A stretch of 64,000 nucleotides of DNA from assembly GCA_015066115.1 (NCBI GenBank), contig SVOZ01000005.1, forward strand, positions 62,001 to 126,000. The letters are read 5' to 3'. The notes beneath the pieces are model-generated. The model was not told the DNA's origin. It made no database searches and worked only from the letters and a program-made list of their open reading frames with translations. Below are positions 26,194 to 34,562 of this stretch, piece after piece. Source of the stretch: Oscillospiraceae bacterium. GTDB taxonomy: Bacteria; Bacillota; Clostridia; Oscillospirales; Ruminococcaceae. The position numbers and the translations under genes were made by a program. Numbering within the stretch: position 1 is the first letter of the stretch; the number at the start of each line of letters is the position of its first letter.

Positions 26194-26222
26194 TTGACTT
26201 TTTGCGGTAAATACGATATGAT
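26194..26222 (+). promoter_or_regulatory. Sigma-A promoter of the CBS-domain membrane protein gene
   Basis: -35 TTGACT (26194-26199), 17-nt spacer, -10 TATGAT (26217-26222). A small hairpin (GCGTATT / AATACGC, about 26230-26248) followed by ATATTTTT lies in the leader. Confidence 0.75.
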
Positions 26223-26282
26223 GTATTTTGCGTATTTACAAATACGCATATTTTTCTAACCCCGAAAGGAGAAACATTTATC

Positions 26283-27686
26283 ATGGACCCTGACAGTAAC
26301 GCGGTTATTCCGTTATTATCAGCCTCAGCATCAGGAGCAGGCGACGGTAATATGCTGCTCTACGTCATTATTTCAGTATTGCTCATTTTCGTTAACGGAT
26401 TTTTCTCTGCAAGCGAAATGGCAATGGTAACCTTAAACGATGCTAAACTCAAGCTTATGGCTGAGGATGGCAATGTTAAGGCAAAGAGAATTCTTAAGCT
26501 TTTAAACCAGCCTACAAAATTCTTGGCAAGCGTTCAGGTTGGAGTAACACTTGCAGGATTTTTAACCTCTGCTGTTGCGGCAGACAGGTTTGCAGGCCCT
26601 TTAGCCGGCGCTTTAGGTTCGGTGTTAAAGGCGGTAGATTATGAACTTTTACACGGCATAATCTTAGTTTTACTTACAATTCTTTTGGCATTTATCTCGA
26701 TAGTTTTCGGCGAAATGGTGCCCAAAAGAATAGCAATGAACAATCCTGAGCGGATATCCTTTGCTTTCGCTCCCGCGCTTTTACTTTTTTACAAAATTTC
26801 ATCTCCAATAGTTTTCCTGCTTTCAAAGACCACCAACGGAGTTTTAAGGCTTTTGGGAGTTAACCCCAACGCAGAGTCCGAAGAGGTCACCGAAGAGGAA
26901 ATTATGATGATGGTGGATGTCGGCAAGGAAAAGGGCGTTATCGAAGAAAGCCAGAAGGATATGATCGAAGGTATCTTCGAATTTGACGATACCACCGCAG
27001 ACGAGGCCATGACACACAGAACCGAGGTTGTTGCATTAAACGCAGAGTGTAGCATTGAAGATGTTATCTCCTGCAGCGTTGAAGAAGGTTACTCACGTAT
27101 TCCAATTTTTGAGGATGACCTTGACAACATAATCGGTGTTATATATGTAAAAGACCTTCTTAAATATGTCGGAAAAAACATAGATAAAAAGGTTAGCATC
27201 AAGGATCACATGCGCCCTGCTCTTTATATTCCCGAATCAATTAAGCTTCGCGAGGTTTTCACAAAGCTTACAGAGAACAGAATGCAGATGGCTGTTGTTG
27301 TTGACGAGTACGGCGGCACCGCCGGAATCATCACAATGGAAGACGTTCTTGAGTCGATCGTTGGAAGCATGCAGGACGAGTATGACGACGAGGAAGAGGA
27401 AATCGAGGTCGTTAGCGACACCGTGTTCACCATAGAGGGCACCGCGCCGCTTGACGAGGTTGCAAAGCTTCTTGATATAGAAATTCCCGACGATGTTGAG
27501 TACGACACAATCGGCGGTTTCTTAACAGGCTTGCTCGAGCGAATTCCCGATCCCGACGAGCAGCCCGAAATTGAATTTGACTTTGTTAAATTCAAGGTCC
27601 TCTCTGTTGAGGAGCGAAGGATCGCATCAATTTATGCAGAAAAACTCCCAAGGCCCGAGCCGGAGGACGACGAGGACGACCAATAA
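26283..27686 (+). CDS. CNNM/CBS-domain membrane protein (HlyC/CorC, YhdP-YrkA family)
   Basis: 467 residues. The N-terminal DUF21/CNNM transmembrane domain (about 20-200) contains NGFFSASEMAMVTLNDAKL and FGEMVPKRIAMNNPE. It is followed by two CBS domains (about 215-335, with FDDTTADEAMTHRTEVVAL and VDEYGGTAGIITMEDVLESI), then a C-terminal CorC/HlyC domain (about 350-435) and an acidic tail. Relatives are implicated in Mg2+ efflux and in divalent-cation or membrane stress tolerance; despite the name they are not toxins as such. Own promoter upstream and a strong terminator downstream make it a single-gene unit. Confidence 0.9.
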   Translation: MDPDSNAVIPLLSASASGAGDGNMLLYVIISVLLIFVNGFFSASEMAMVTLNDAKLKLMAEDGNVKAKRILKLLNQPTKFLASVQVGVTLAGFLTSAVAADRFAGPLAGALGSVLKAVDYELLHGIILVLLTILLAFISIVFGEMVPKRIAMNNPERISFAFAPALLLFYKISSPIVFLLSKTTNGVLRLLGVNPNAESEEVTEEEIMMMVDVGKEKGVIEESQKDMIEGIFEFDDTTADEAMTHRTEVVALNAECSIEDVISCSVEEGYSRIPIFEDDLDNIIGVIYVKDLLKYVGKNIDKKVSIKDHMRPALYIPESIKLREVFTKLTENRMQMAVVVDEYGGTAGIITMEDVLESIVGSMQDEYDDEEEEIEVVSDTVFTIEGTAPLDEVAKLLDIEIPDDVEYDTIGGFLTGLLERIPDPDEQPEIEFDFVKFKVLSVEERRIASIYAEKLPRPEPEDDEDDQ

Positions 27687-27698
27687 ACTTATAAAAAA

Positions 27699-27729
27699 GC
27701 ACTTAAGGCTATCGCCTTAAGTGCTTTTT
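27699..27729. terminator. Bidirectional terminator
   Basis: GCACTTAAGGC (27699-27709), loop TATC, GCCTTAAGTGC (27714-27724), TTTTT. A six-A flank on the left gives a U tract for the convergent decarboxylase genes. Confidence 0.9.
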
Positions 27730-27739
27730 ATTTGTAAGC

Positions 27740-27931
27740 TTATTTGTTTTTGTTTGAAAAGATTTTGTTTATAACGAGCGTTGACAAGATTATAAAGCCG
27801 ATTATTACGAATATAACAAGCATTCCCTTGCCCATATACGGAAGCATATCCAAAAACTTTTCCGGCTGAAAGTCAATGTTAAAGCCGTCTGCCGCGCCTG
27901 CAGCGCTTAAAAGAAGTGAAAAATAGTTCAT
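27740..27931 (-). CDS. Small OadG/GcdD-like decarboxylase gamma subunit
   Basis: 63 residues. A short extracytoplasmic N-terminus is followed by one transmembrane helix (GKGMLVIFVIIGFIILSTLV) and a short basic tail. The GMLVIFVIIG pattern matches the OadG/GcdD/MmdD family, which anchors the soluble alpha subunit and biotin carrier to the beta subunit of Na+-pumping decarboxylases. It begins 23 nt after the beta-subunit gene. It lacks the longer soluble tail of many OadG proteins. Confidence 0.75.
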   Translation of the reverse strand: MNYFSLLLSAAGAADGFNIDFQPEKFLDMLPYMGKGMLVIFVIIGFIILSTLVINKIFSNKNK

Positions 27932-27954
27932 TTTTTATTCCTCCGTTTCAAAGG

Positions 27955-29046
27955 TTAGCTAAAGAAGTTGAGGATAATGCCGCCTGCAATAACAGAGGCA
28001 ATCTGTCCCGAAACGTTAACGCCTATAGAATGCATAAGCAGGAAGTTCTGGGGATCTTCCTTAAGGCCCATCTTGTGAACGATTCTGCCCGACATAGGAA
28101 ATGCCGAAATACCTGCCGCACCGATCATAGGGTTTATCTTCTTTTTGGAGAAGAGGTTTAAAAGCTTTGCAAAGAGAACTCCGCCTGCCGTGTCAACTAT
28201 AAAGGCGACAAGTCCGAGTCCCAAAATAAGAAGCGTGTCAACCTTAAGGAACTGACCTGCGGTCATATTAAAGGCAACCGAAATTCCGAGGAAGATGGTT
28301 ACAAGATTTGCAAGCACCTTTTGTGCCGTTTCGGAAAGCGACTCCAAAACTCCGCATTCTCTGATAAGGTTTCCGAACATAAGGAAGCCGATTAGGGAGG
28401 TCGCCTGAGGGACAACCGCTGAAACAACAATTGTAATGATTATTGGGAACATAATTCTTGTGAGCTTGGAAACCGATTTTTGCTCATAAGGCATACGGAT
28501 CTTGCGCTCTTTCTGCGTAGTTAAAAGCTTTATAACAGGTGGCTGGATAATGGGAACGAGCGCCATATATGAATAAGCCGCAACCGTGATTGCACCAACA
28601 TATTTTGAGCCAAGAGTGTTTGCAACAGCTATGGAAGTTGGTCCGTCTGCCGCGCCGATAATTGCAATAGATGCCGCGTCAATTTCGGGGAAGAACATTC
28701 TTGCCATTGCAAGAGTGAAGAAAATTCCGAACTGCGCCGCCGCGCCGAAAAGCATAAGCTTGGGATTGGAAAGCAGGGGGCCGAAATCTATCATTGCGCC
28801 TATTCCGATAAAGAGGAGAAGGGGGAAAAGCTCATTTGCAATTCCTGCATCGTACAGCTCCTTGATGGGACCGACAAGCGCATCGGAAAAAGGAATGTTT
28901 ACTAAAATTGTTCCAAAGCCCATAGGCAGAAGAAGGGTTGGCTCCATTTCCTTTTTAATTGCAAGGAAAATAAGAAGACAGCCAACAAGAATCATAACAC
29001 CTTGCTGCCAGGTAAACTGAAGCAGATTGCTGTAAAGAATGTCCAT
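27955..29046 (-). CDS. gcdB: Na+-translocating decarboxylase beta subunit (GcdB/OadB/MmdB)
   Basis: 363 residues, about ten to eleven transmembrane helices. IIGAADGPTSIAVANTLGSK carries the conserved DGPTSI segment with the Na+-coupling aspartate, and NMTAGQFLKVDTLLILGLG and GAAGISAFPMSGRIVHKMG are family-typical. The subunit decarboxylates carboxybiotin and exports Na+. Which substrate is used (oxaloacetate, glutaconyl-CoA or methylmalonyl-CoA) depends on the alpha subunit, which is not in this window. Own promoter and a gamma-like gene just downstream. Confidence 0.92.
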   Translation of the reverse strand: MDILYSNLLQFTWQQGVMILVGCLLIFLAIKKEMEPTLLLPMGFGTILVNIPFSDALVGPIKELYDAGIANELFPLLLFIGIGAMIDFGPLLSNPKLMLFGAAAQFGIFFTLAMARMFFPEIDAASIAIIGAADGPTSIAVANTLGSKYVGAITVAAYSYMALVPIIQPPVIKLLTTQKERKIRMPYEQKSVSKLTRIMFPIIITIVVSAVVPQATSLIGFLMFGNLIRECGVLESLSETAQKVLANLVTIFLGISVAFNMTAGQFLKVDTLLILGLGLVAFIVDTAGGVLFAKLLNLFSKKKINPMIGAAGISAFPMSGRIVHKMGLKEDPQNFLLMHSIGVNVSGQIASVIAGGIILNFFS

Positions 29047-29083
29047 TTAAATTAAACCTCCGTTTATTTTTTCGCACCGATAT

Positions 29084-29112
29084 ATTTTAACACATCATTT
29101 ACAAAAAGGCAA
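29084..29112 (-). promoter_or_regulatory. Sigma-A promoter of the decarboxylase subunits
   Basis: -35 TTGCCT (29112-29107), 17-nt spacer, -10 TAAAAT (29089-29084), about 38 nt before the ATG. Confidence 0.65.
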
Positions 29113-29130
29113 TAGATTTTAAAGCAAAAA

Positions 29131-29157
29131 AACCGAGGCAAAACACCTCGGTTTTTT
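29131..29157. terminator. Terminator of sipL
   Basis: AACCGAGG (29131-29138), loop CAAAACA, CCTCGGTT, with T runs on both strands. It overlaps nothing coding and lies just after the sipL stop. Confidence 0.85.
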
Positions 29158-29158
29158 G

Positions 29159-30673
29159 TTATCTTATCATTGGTATCAAAATTCTTTGAGGGGCCGAAAA
29201 CTGCGTGGTCTCAAGTCCGTTTTCCTCCATTACCGCTCTTGCTGATGTATTATACTGCTTTGCGATGTCAAAGGCATCCTCACCCGCCTGTGCAAAATAG
29301 ATTGTAAGGGCGGTTTTGGGATCCAATGGGGCACTTTGCTCAGAGGAGATATCCATCGAGCTTAAAAGCTCGACACTCTGGTTTTTCGAGACCCTACAGC
29401 CCACCCACAGCAAAACCGACACCTCATTTTTACCCCGTCCCATAGAGCAGGAAACAACCTTTACTTCACAATCGGCACCGCCGAGAGCATAGGCTTTATC
29501 TGCGGCGACCGATATTTCGGCGGGCTGTGTTTTTTGATACACGCCCATCTCGCCGTCGCCGCCTTTTGCAAGCATTCCCGCAGTTACATCGGCGCGCACC
29601 ATAATTTCGCCATGTTCATTTACATCTGCGTTTACATTTTTAACCTCAGCAAAGGTGTCAATTATTTCCGTTACATCCGAAGCCTCGGGCACAATAGATA
29701 ACTGATGTGTTTTCTCAAGTGTACCTTCGACAAGGCAGACCTCTTGCTCATTTTTTGCAATTACCGATTCTCTGCCTATACAATAGGCATCCACGACTGC
29801 CTCTATCTCCTCTTTTCTTGTTACGTCGGCATTTGCCTCAAGCAAAACCTCGACCGCGATTTCGCTGTTCTCACCACTGCCTATCGGCTCGGCAGACATT
29901 CGGCTTATTTCAAGTCTCAGATCAACGCCGTCGCCCTCCTGCGCATCATCACAGGAAAGTATCTGATTTACCGGAATAACATACTTAGCCTCGCAGGTTC
30001 CTACATCGCCCTCACAAAGATAAACTATTAAAAGCTCGACCTCTCCCTTTAAGAAAATCTTGCCGGGAATGATCTTCTGCTCCAAAATTTTAGGATTAGC
30101 GCTCATTCGCACCACCGAACTTATAGGACCCTTCGTAAGCTCATATTCCTCCATAACGGTAAAGCCTTCACTTACCGAGGAAACGGGAACAACTGCTTCT
30201 ATTTTCTGCCTTTTTACCTCTACCCCGTCATTTTCTATATCGGTGACAAAGGTAAGAGGGTTGCAAACGGTTACCTTGGCCGTCATAGAAACGGCTCCGC
30301 GCAGTTTAAAGCGTCTGGGACTTATGGCGTGGCAGTTTGAATATTCGGTCTGCATCCTTATCCATATGCAAGGGTTTTCTCCGCCCTCCTGCACCTGAAT
30401 GTTTTTTGAAAAAGGAATCTGTGTTTCAAAGCTTTGCATCCTGCCATCAGGATCCAAATAAACAAGGCGTAAAAATGCCGTTCCGTTTACAACTAACCTA
30501 CCTGCTTCAAGGTGCTTTGAATTTACCCTCGGAACAAGGCTGCATCTTAAAATTTTTTCAATATCTGAGCAGTAATCGGGGAGAACGCTCTCGCTTTCCA
30601 CCCCTATTTCACACGAACCGTTATAAACGGTTCTGCGCTTAAAAAGTTCTTTCTTTATAAGGCTTGCTTGCAT
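29159..30673 (-). CDS. sipL: SipL-like spore coat morphogenesis protein (DUF3794 + LysM)
   Basis: 504 residues. Repeated DUF3794 domains fill roughly residues 20-440 (for example VLPDYCSDIEKILRC and IPVNQILSCDDAQEGD). A C-terminal LysM-type domain (about 455-504, EDAFDIAKQYNTSARAVMEE) follows. This architecture is that of Clostridioides SipL, which binds SpoIVA through LysM during coat assembly around the forespore. Start at ATG 30673, which has AAAGGAGGAAAAAAG upstream, rather than the ORF-extending ATG 30697. Presence implies the organism, or its recent ancestor, forms endospores. Confidence 0.85.
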   Translation of the reverse strand: MQASLIKKELFKRRTVYNGSCEIGVESESVLPDYCSDIEKILRCSLVPRVNSKHLEAGRLVVNGTAFLRLVYLDPDGRMQSFETQIPFSKNIQVQEGGENPCIWIRMQTEYSNCHAISPRRFKLRGAVSMTAKVTVCNPLTFVTDIENDGVEVKRQKIEAVVPVSSVSEGFTVMEEYELTKGPISSVVRMSANPKILEQKIIPGKIFLKGEVELLIVYLCEGDVGTCEAKYVIPVNQILSCDDAQEGDGVDLRLEISRMSAEPIGSGENSEIAVEVLLEANADVTRKEEIEAVVDAYCIGRESVIAKNEQEVCLVEGTLEKTHQLSIVPEASDVTEIIDTFAEVKNVNADVNEHGEIMVRADVTAGMLAKGGDGEMGVYQKTQPAEISVAADKAYALGGADCEVKVVSCSMGRGKNEVSVLLWVGCRVSKNQSVELLSSMDISSEQSAPLDPKTALTIYFAQAGEDAFDIAKQYNTSARAVMEENGLETTQFSAPQRILIPMIR

Positions 30674-30752
30674 CTTTTTTCCTCCTTTAATACCCATCTA
30701 TGTACAATATATTAACAGTTTGTATAAATTATTCCTAAGGCTTATTGTTTTG

Positions 30753-30780
30753 TTGACTTTTGAAATTTTTGGTATAAAAT
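30753..30780 (+). promoter_or_regulatory. Sigma-A promoter of the lipid kinase gene
   Basis: -35 TTGACT (30753-30758), 16-nt spacer, -10 TAAAAT (30775-30780). It probably drives the four-gene run to 34507. Confidence 0.65.
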
Positions 30781-30812
30781 AGAATTAGATATTTTTTTAG
30801 GAGTGATGCATT

Positions 30813-31715
30813 TTGGATTATAAAAAAATTCTTCTTGTTATAAATCCAAAAGCAGGCATTGCAAGCCAGAGATACAATGTTTTTGACATTATTGAATCCT
30901 TCTGCGAGAGGGACTGTCTTACCACCACTTTAACAACTCTTAAAGAGGGCGACGCGGTGCGCCTTGTTTCAGAAAATGCCGCCGAGCACGATATGGTGGT
31001 CTGCAGCGGAGGCGACGGAACCTTAAACGAGGTGGTTTCTGCCCTTATGCGTACAAAGGCTGATATTCCTATTGGCTACATTCCTTCGGGAAGCACAAAC
31101 GATATGGCAAGGACACTTGAGATTCCCGTAAAAACAAAAAAGGCCGCCGAGCTTATAATGGAAGGCGAGCCACATCCATTTGATGTCGGTGTTTTCGGAA
31201 AGGACAGATATTTTTGCTACACCGCCTCTTTTGGCGCCTTCACCCGCGTTTCTTATTCAACACCGAGAAAGCTTAAAAACATTTTCGGTCATTTTGCATA
31301 TGTGCTTCAGGGAGTTTCAAAAGCTGTTGAGGAGCTTGTTCCCCATCACGTTAAGGTTGAGGCCGACGGCTTTGAAATAGAGGGCGATTTTCTTCTCGGC
31401 GGACTTTTTAACTCAAAGTCTGTTGCAGGGCTTATAAAGCTTGACAAGTGCGGCCTTAAATTAGATGACGGAAAATTTGAGCTTATCCTTATCCGCAAAC
31501 CAAAAAATGCCGACCATCTGCGCAGGATCGTTAAAGATTTAGGTCGCCAGAGATTTTCTGATGATACCGTTATTTTAAGAAGAGTCTCAAGCGCTCAATT
31601 CACCTTTGACAAACCGACACCCTGGTCGCTTGACGGGGAATACGGCGGAAAGACCCAAAGCGTTTTTCTTGAAAATAAAAAACACGCAGTTTCAATTTTC
31701 GGTGAAAAAGAATAA
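30813..31715 (+). CDS. Diacylglycerol kinase-family lipid kinase (YegS/DgkB type)
   Basis: 300 residues. VINPKAGIASQRYN near the N-terminus and VCSGGDGTLNEVVSAL (the GGDGT nucleotide-binding motif) define the DAGK catalytic domain; GYIPSGSTNDMARTL follows. The C-terminal beta-sandwich ends WSLDGEYGG, the usual SxDGE signature. It phosphorylates diacylglycerol or a related lipid, feeding phosphatidate back to phospholipid synthesis. Translation starts at TTG 30813 with AGGAG 8 nt upstream; the nearby ATG at 30805 is out of frame. Confidence 0.92.
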   Translation: MDYKKILLVINPKAGIASQRYNVFDIIESFCERDCLTTTLTTLKEGDAVRLVSENAAEHDMVVCSGGDGTLNEVVSALMRTKADIPIGYIPSGSTNDMARTLEIPVKTKKAAELIMEGEPHPFDVGVFGKDRYFCYTASFGAFTRVSYSTPRKLKNIFGHFAYVLQGVSKAVEELVPHHVKVEADGFEIEGDFLLGGLFNSKSVAGLIKLDKCGLKLDDGKFELILIRKPKNADHLRRIVKDLGRQRFSDDTVILRRVSSAQFTFDKPTPWSLDGEYGGKTQSVFLENKKHAVSIFGEKE

Positions 31716-31732
31716 AAAAGATTGGAATTTAT

Positions 31733-32707
31733 ATGATAAAAATCGGAAAACTTAAGATTAGCGGCGCCGCTCTTGCGCCTATGGCCGGATTTACTGACAG
31801 CGCTTTCAGGCAGATCTGCAAAAAGATGGGTGCGGGACTTTTAGTGAGCGAAATGGTTTCTGCAAAGGCGCTCTGCTTTGGCGATAAAAAAACCGCAGAG
31901 CTTTTAAAATTTTGCAAAGATGAGCGTCCGCTTGCCATTCAGCTTTTTGCCTCGGATGCCGATTCCTGCTCCAAAGCGGCACAGCTTCTTTTGCCTCATA
32001 ACCCCGATATTATCGACATAAATATGGGTTGTCCCGTTCCTAAGATCGTTTCAAGCGGATGCGGAAGTGCACTTTTAAAAAACCACCAGCTTGCCGGGCA
32101 GATAGTAAACAAAACAGTAAAATCAGTTTCACTGCCTGTCAGCGTTAAAATAAGAATCGGCTGGGATAATAACAGCCTATGCTCTGCAGAGCTTGCAAAG
32201 GTTTTAGAGGACAACGGAGCCGCTTTTCTAACGGTTCACGGAAGGACCCGTGACCAGATGTATCAGCCGCCGGTAAATTACGATGCTATTGCAAAGGTCA
32301 AGGCAGCAGTTAAGATACCCGTTATTGCAAACGGCGACATTCTTTCTGCCGAGGATGCAAAAAAGGTCTTGGCGCAAACAGGATGCGACGGCGTTATGAT
32401 TGGGCGCGGCGCTCTCGGAAATCCATTTATTTTCAGAGAAATCAAGGCAGCAGAGGAAAATATCCCCTACACGCCGCCGACCTTTGAGGAAAGAATGGAC
32501 ACTGTAAGAGAATTGTGTGCCCTCGAAATACAAAACAAGGGCGAAAGACTTGCAATGCTTGAATTAAGGCGTCATCTGCCGTTTTTCTTTAAAGGACTTT
32601 TTGGCGCCGCCGAAATAAGAAGGCGGCTGAGCAGTGTTGAAAACAGGCAGGAGCTCGAAAATATTATCAGTGACATAATGGACATTAAAAACAAGGAGGG
32701 TAAATAA
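31733..32707 (+). CDS. dus: tRNA-dihydrouridine synthase
   Basis: 324 residues, FMN-dependent TIM barrel. MAGFTDSAFRQICKKMGAGL opens the barrel, DINMGCPVPKIVSSGCGSAL contains the catalytic cysteine, TVHGRTRDQMY and GVMIGRGALGNPFIF bind FMN phosphate. A helical C-terminal tRNA-binding domain follows. It reduces specific uridines in the tRNA D-loop. It lies 17 nt after the kinase gene and 2 nt before the permease gene. Confidence 0.94.
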   Translation: MIKIGKLKISGAALAPMAGFTDSAFRQICKKMGAGLLVSEMVSAKALCFGDKKTAELLKFCKDERPLAIQLFASDADSCSKAAQLLLPHNPDIIDINMGCPVPKIVSSGCGSALLKNHQLAGQIVNKTVKSVSLPVSVKIRIGWDNNSLCSAELAKVLEDNGAAFLTVHGRTRDQMYQPPVNYDAIAKVKAAVKIPVIANGDILSAEDAKKVLAQTGCDGVMIGRGALGNPFIFREIKAAEENIPYTPPTFEERMDTVRELCALEIQNKGERLAMLELRRHLPFFFKGLFGAAEIRRRLSSVENRQELENIISDIMDIKNKEGK

Positions 32708-32709
32708 AG

Positions 32710-33888
32710 GTGAAGTTCCAAAAAAACAACCGATATTTTACAATTGCTATGTATGCTTTCGGGGTGATAGCCGCTTCGATAATATTGTTCTTTATTCTTT
32801 TATCTCCTGATAAGGTCTTAGGCGGAATTTCAAAGCTTCTTTCGGTTCTTACGCCGCTTATAATCGGTTTTGTTATTGCCTTTATTTTAAATCCTCTTTT
32901 AAATTTATTCGAGAAAAAGGTTTTTAAAAAGGCTTTAAACAAACCCGAAAAATTCAAAACCAAGCGCGCACTTTCCCTTATTTGCACCTATCTGGCCTTT
33001 GCCGGCATTCTCACTCTGTTTTTTGTTTTGATAATTCCCTCGATAGCACAGAGCGTAACCGATCTTGCAAACAACATCCAGAACTACTACAGCTCGGGAA
33101 TTGCGCTTATTACCGATCTGTTAAACAGATTTAACGCTTCAGAGGACCTTGTAAACTACTTTAATGACCTTGGAACAAGCATAATCGACATTGTGCTTGA
33201 GCTTCTTAAAAACATAACATCATATATGCCTAAAATATTTGATGTTGCTCTGTCGGCAACCTCGTTTGTAAAAAATATTGTTGTTGGCTTTGCCTTCTCA
33301 ATTTATATGCTTTCTTCAAAGGAAGTTTTCAGGCGCCAGATAAAAACGGTTCTGGGAATTTTCTTAAAACCCGTCACAAGAGATCGCATTGTGCGCGTTG
33401 CCCATCTTTCTCACCAAACCTTCAGCAAATATCTCACATCTTATATTATTGACTCGACCATTGTTGGAATAGTTTGCTATCTTGTTATGCTTATCTTTGG
33501 CTGGCCCTATCCCGCACTTATCAGCGTTATCATCGCGGTTACAAATATGATTCCTTTCTTTGGTCCTTTTATAGGAGGAATCCCCAGCGCACTGCTTATC
33601 CTGCTTGTAAACCCCTGGCAGGCGCTCTTCTTTGTAATCTTTATAGTTGTGCTCCAGCAGATAGATGGCAACATAATCTGCCCCAGAGTTTTAGGTCACA
33701 AGATAGGCTTAAGCCCATTCTGGGTAATGGTTGCAATTGTTGTCGGCGGCTCGCTCTTTGGCGTTTTAGGTCTTGTAATAAGTGTTCCTACGCTGGCTGT
33801 TATTTACTCGCTTGCCCGCTCTTACATCAGCCGCAAGCAAAAAGAAAAAGAGGCTTTAGCCGAAAAAGGAGCCTGTTCGGAGGAATAA
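32710..33888 (+). CDS. AI-2E-family (PF01594) permease
   Basis: 392 residues, seven to eight transmembrane helices with a long extracytoplasmic stretch in the middle (about 100-190). Conserved family segments include ITNMIPFFGPFIGGIPSAL and QQIDGNIICPRVLGHKIGLS. The family includes the autoinducer-2 exporter TqsA and Na+/H+ antiporter-like members; the cargo here cannot be told from sequence. GTG start with AAGGAGG 9 nt upstream, directly following dus. Confidence 0.88.
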   Translation: MKFQKNNRYFTIAMYAFGVIAASIILFFILLSPDKVLGGISKLLSVLTPLIIGFVIAFILNPLLNLFEKKVFKKALNKPEKFKTKRALSLICTYLAFAGILTLFFVLIIPSIAQSVTDLANNIQNYYSSGIALITDLLNRFNASEDLVNYFNDLGTSIIDIVLELLKNITSYMPKIFDVALSATSFVKNIVVGFAFSIYMLSSKEVFRRQIKTVLGIFLKPVTRDRIVRVAHLSHQTFSKYLTSYIIDSTIVGIVCYLVMLIFGWPYPALISVIIAVTNMIPFFGPFIGGIPSALLILLVNPWQALFFVIFIVVLQQIDGNIICPRVLGHKIGLSPFWVMVAIVVGGSLFGVLGLVISVPTLAVIYSLARSYISRKQKEKEALAEKGACSEE

Positions 33889-33889
33889 A

Positions 33890-34507
33890 ATGAAAGCAAA
33901 ATTTTTTATATGGGATTTTGACGGAACAATTATCGACACCTATCCTCGCTCCACCCAGATCTTAGTTGACACAATGCGCGAGGTTGGGGTTGAGATAGAC
34001 TATGACAAGTATATTGTTATGCTTCGTGATTCATTTGGAAAAACAAAGCAGCATCTTAATATGTCAGATGAGCTTTTTGACCTGTATTTAAAGCGCGCCT
34101 GTACCCTCTCTGAGCCGCATCCTGCTCCATACAAGGATGTCCCTGAGCTTTTAGAGGCAATCAACAAAAGCGGCGGAAAGAACTTTCTTTACACCCACCG
34201 CGACAAAAGCGCATTAGAGTATCTCGATTTATATGACCTGCGCCACCTATTTACCGAGTGCATTACCTGCGAGTCCGACTGCTTTGTGCACAAGCCTGCT
34301 GCTGATGTTATTGAGCATCTTATTAAAAAGCACCGGCTTGACAAGGAGGACACCGTAATGGTCGGCGACCGCGAGATAGACGTTCTTTCGGGCAAAAACG
34401 CAGGCTGCAAGGCAATTTTGTTTGATGAGCGCCGAATTTACACAGAAACCTCTGCCGACAAAAAGATATATGAGCTTTGCGAAATTTTAAACTTCATAGA
34501 GAAATAA
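33890..34507 (+). CDS. HAD-superfamily hydrolase, phosphoglycolate phosphatase-like
   Basis: 205 residues. Motif I is FIWDFDGTIIDTYPRS with the two catalytic aspartates, motif II is YTHRDKSA, and motif IV is MVGDREIDVLSGKNAGC. The small helical cap between motifs I and II fits subclass IA (Gph, beta-phosphoglucomutase, pyrophosphatase relatives). Substrate not assignable. It starts 1 nt after the permease stop and is the last gene of the run, followed at once by a strong terminator. Confidence 0.88.
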   Translation: MKAKFFIWDFDGTIIDTYPRSTQILVDTMREVGVEIDYDKYIVMLRDSFGKTKQHLNMSDELFDLYLKRACTLSEPHPAPYKDVPELLEAINKSGGKNFLYTHRDKSALEYLDLYDLRHLFTECITCESDCFVHKPAADVIEHLIKKHRLDKEDTVMVGDREIDVLSGKNAGCKAILFDERRIYTETSADKKIYELCEILNFIEK

Positions 34508-34510
34508 AGA

Positions 34511-34550
34511 AAAAGCCTTAATTTGTGTTTTACACAAATTAAGGCTTTTT
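34511..34550. terminator. Bidirectional terminator, 18-bp stem
   Basis: AAAAGCCTTAATTTGTGT (34511-34528), loop TTT, perfect complement 34532-34549, T run. A-rich left flank serves convergent gpsA. Confidence 0.93.
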
Positions 34551-34562
34551 CAATTAACTAAT

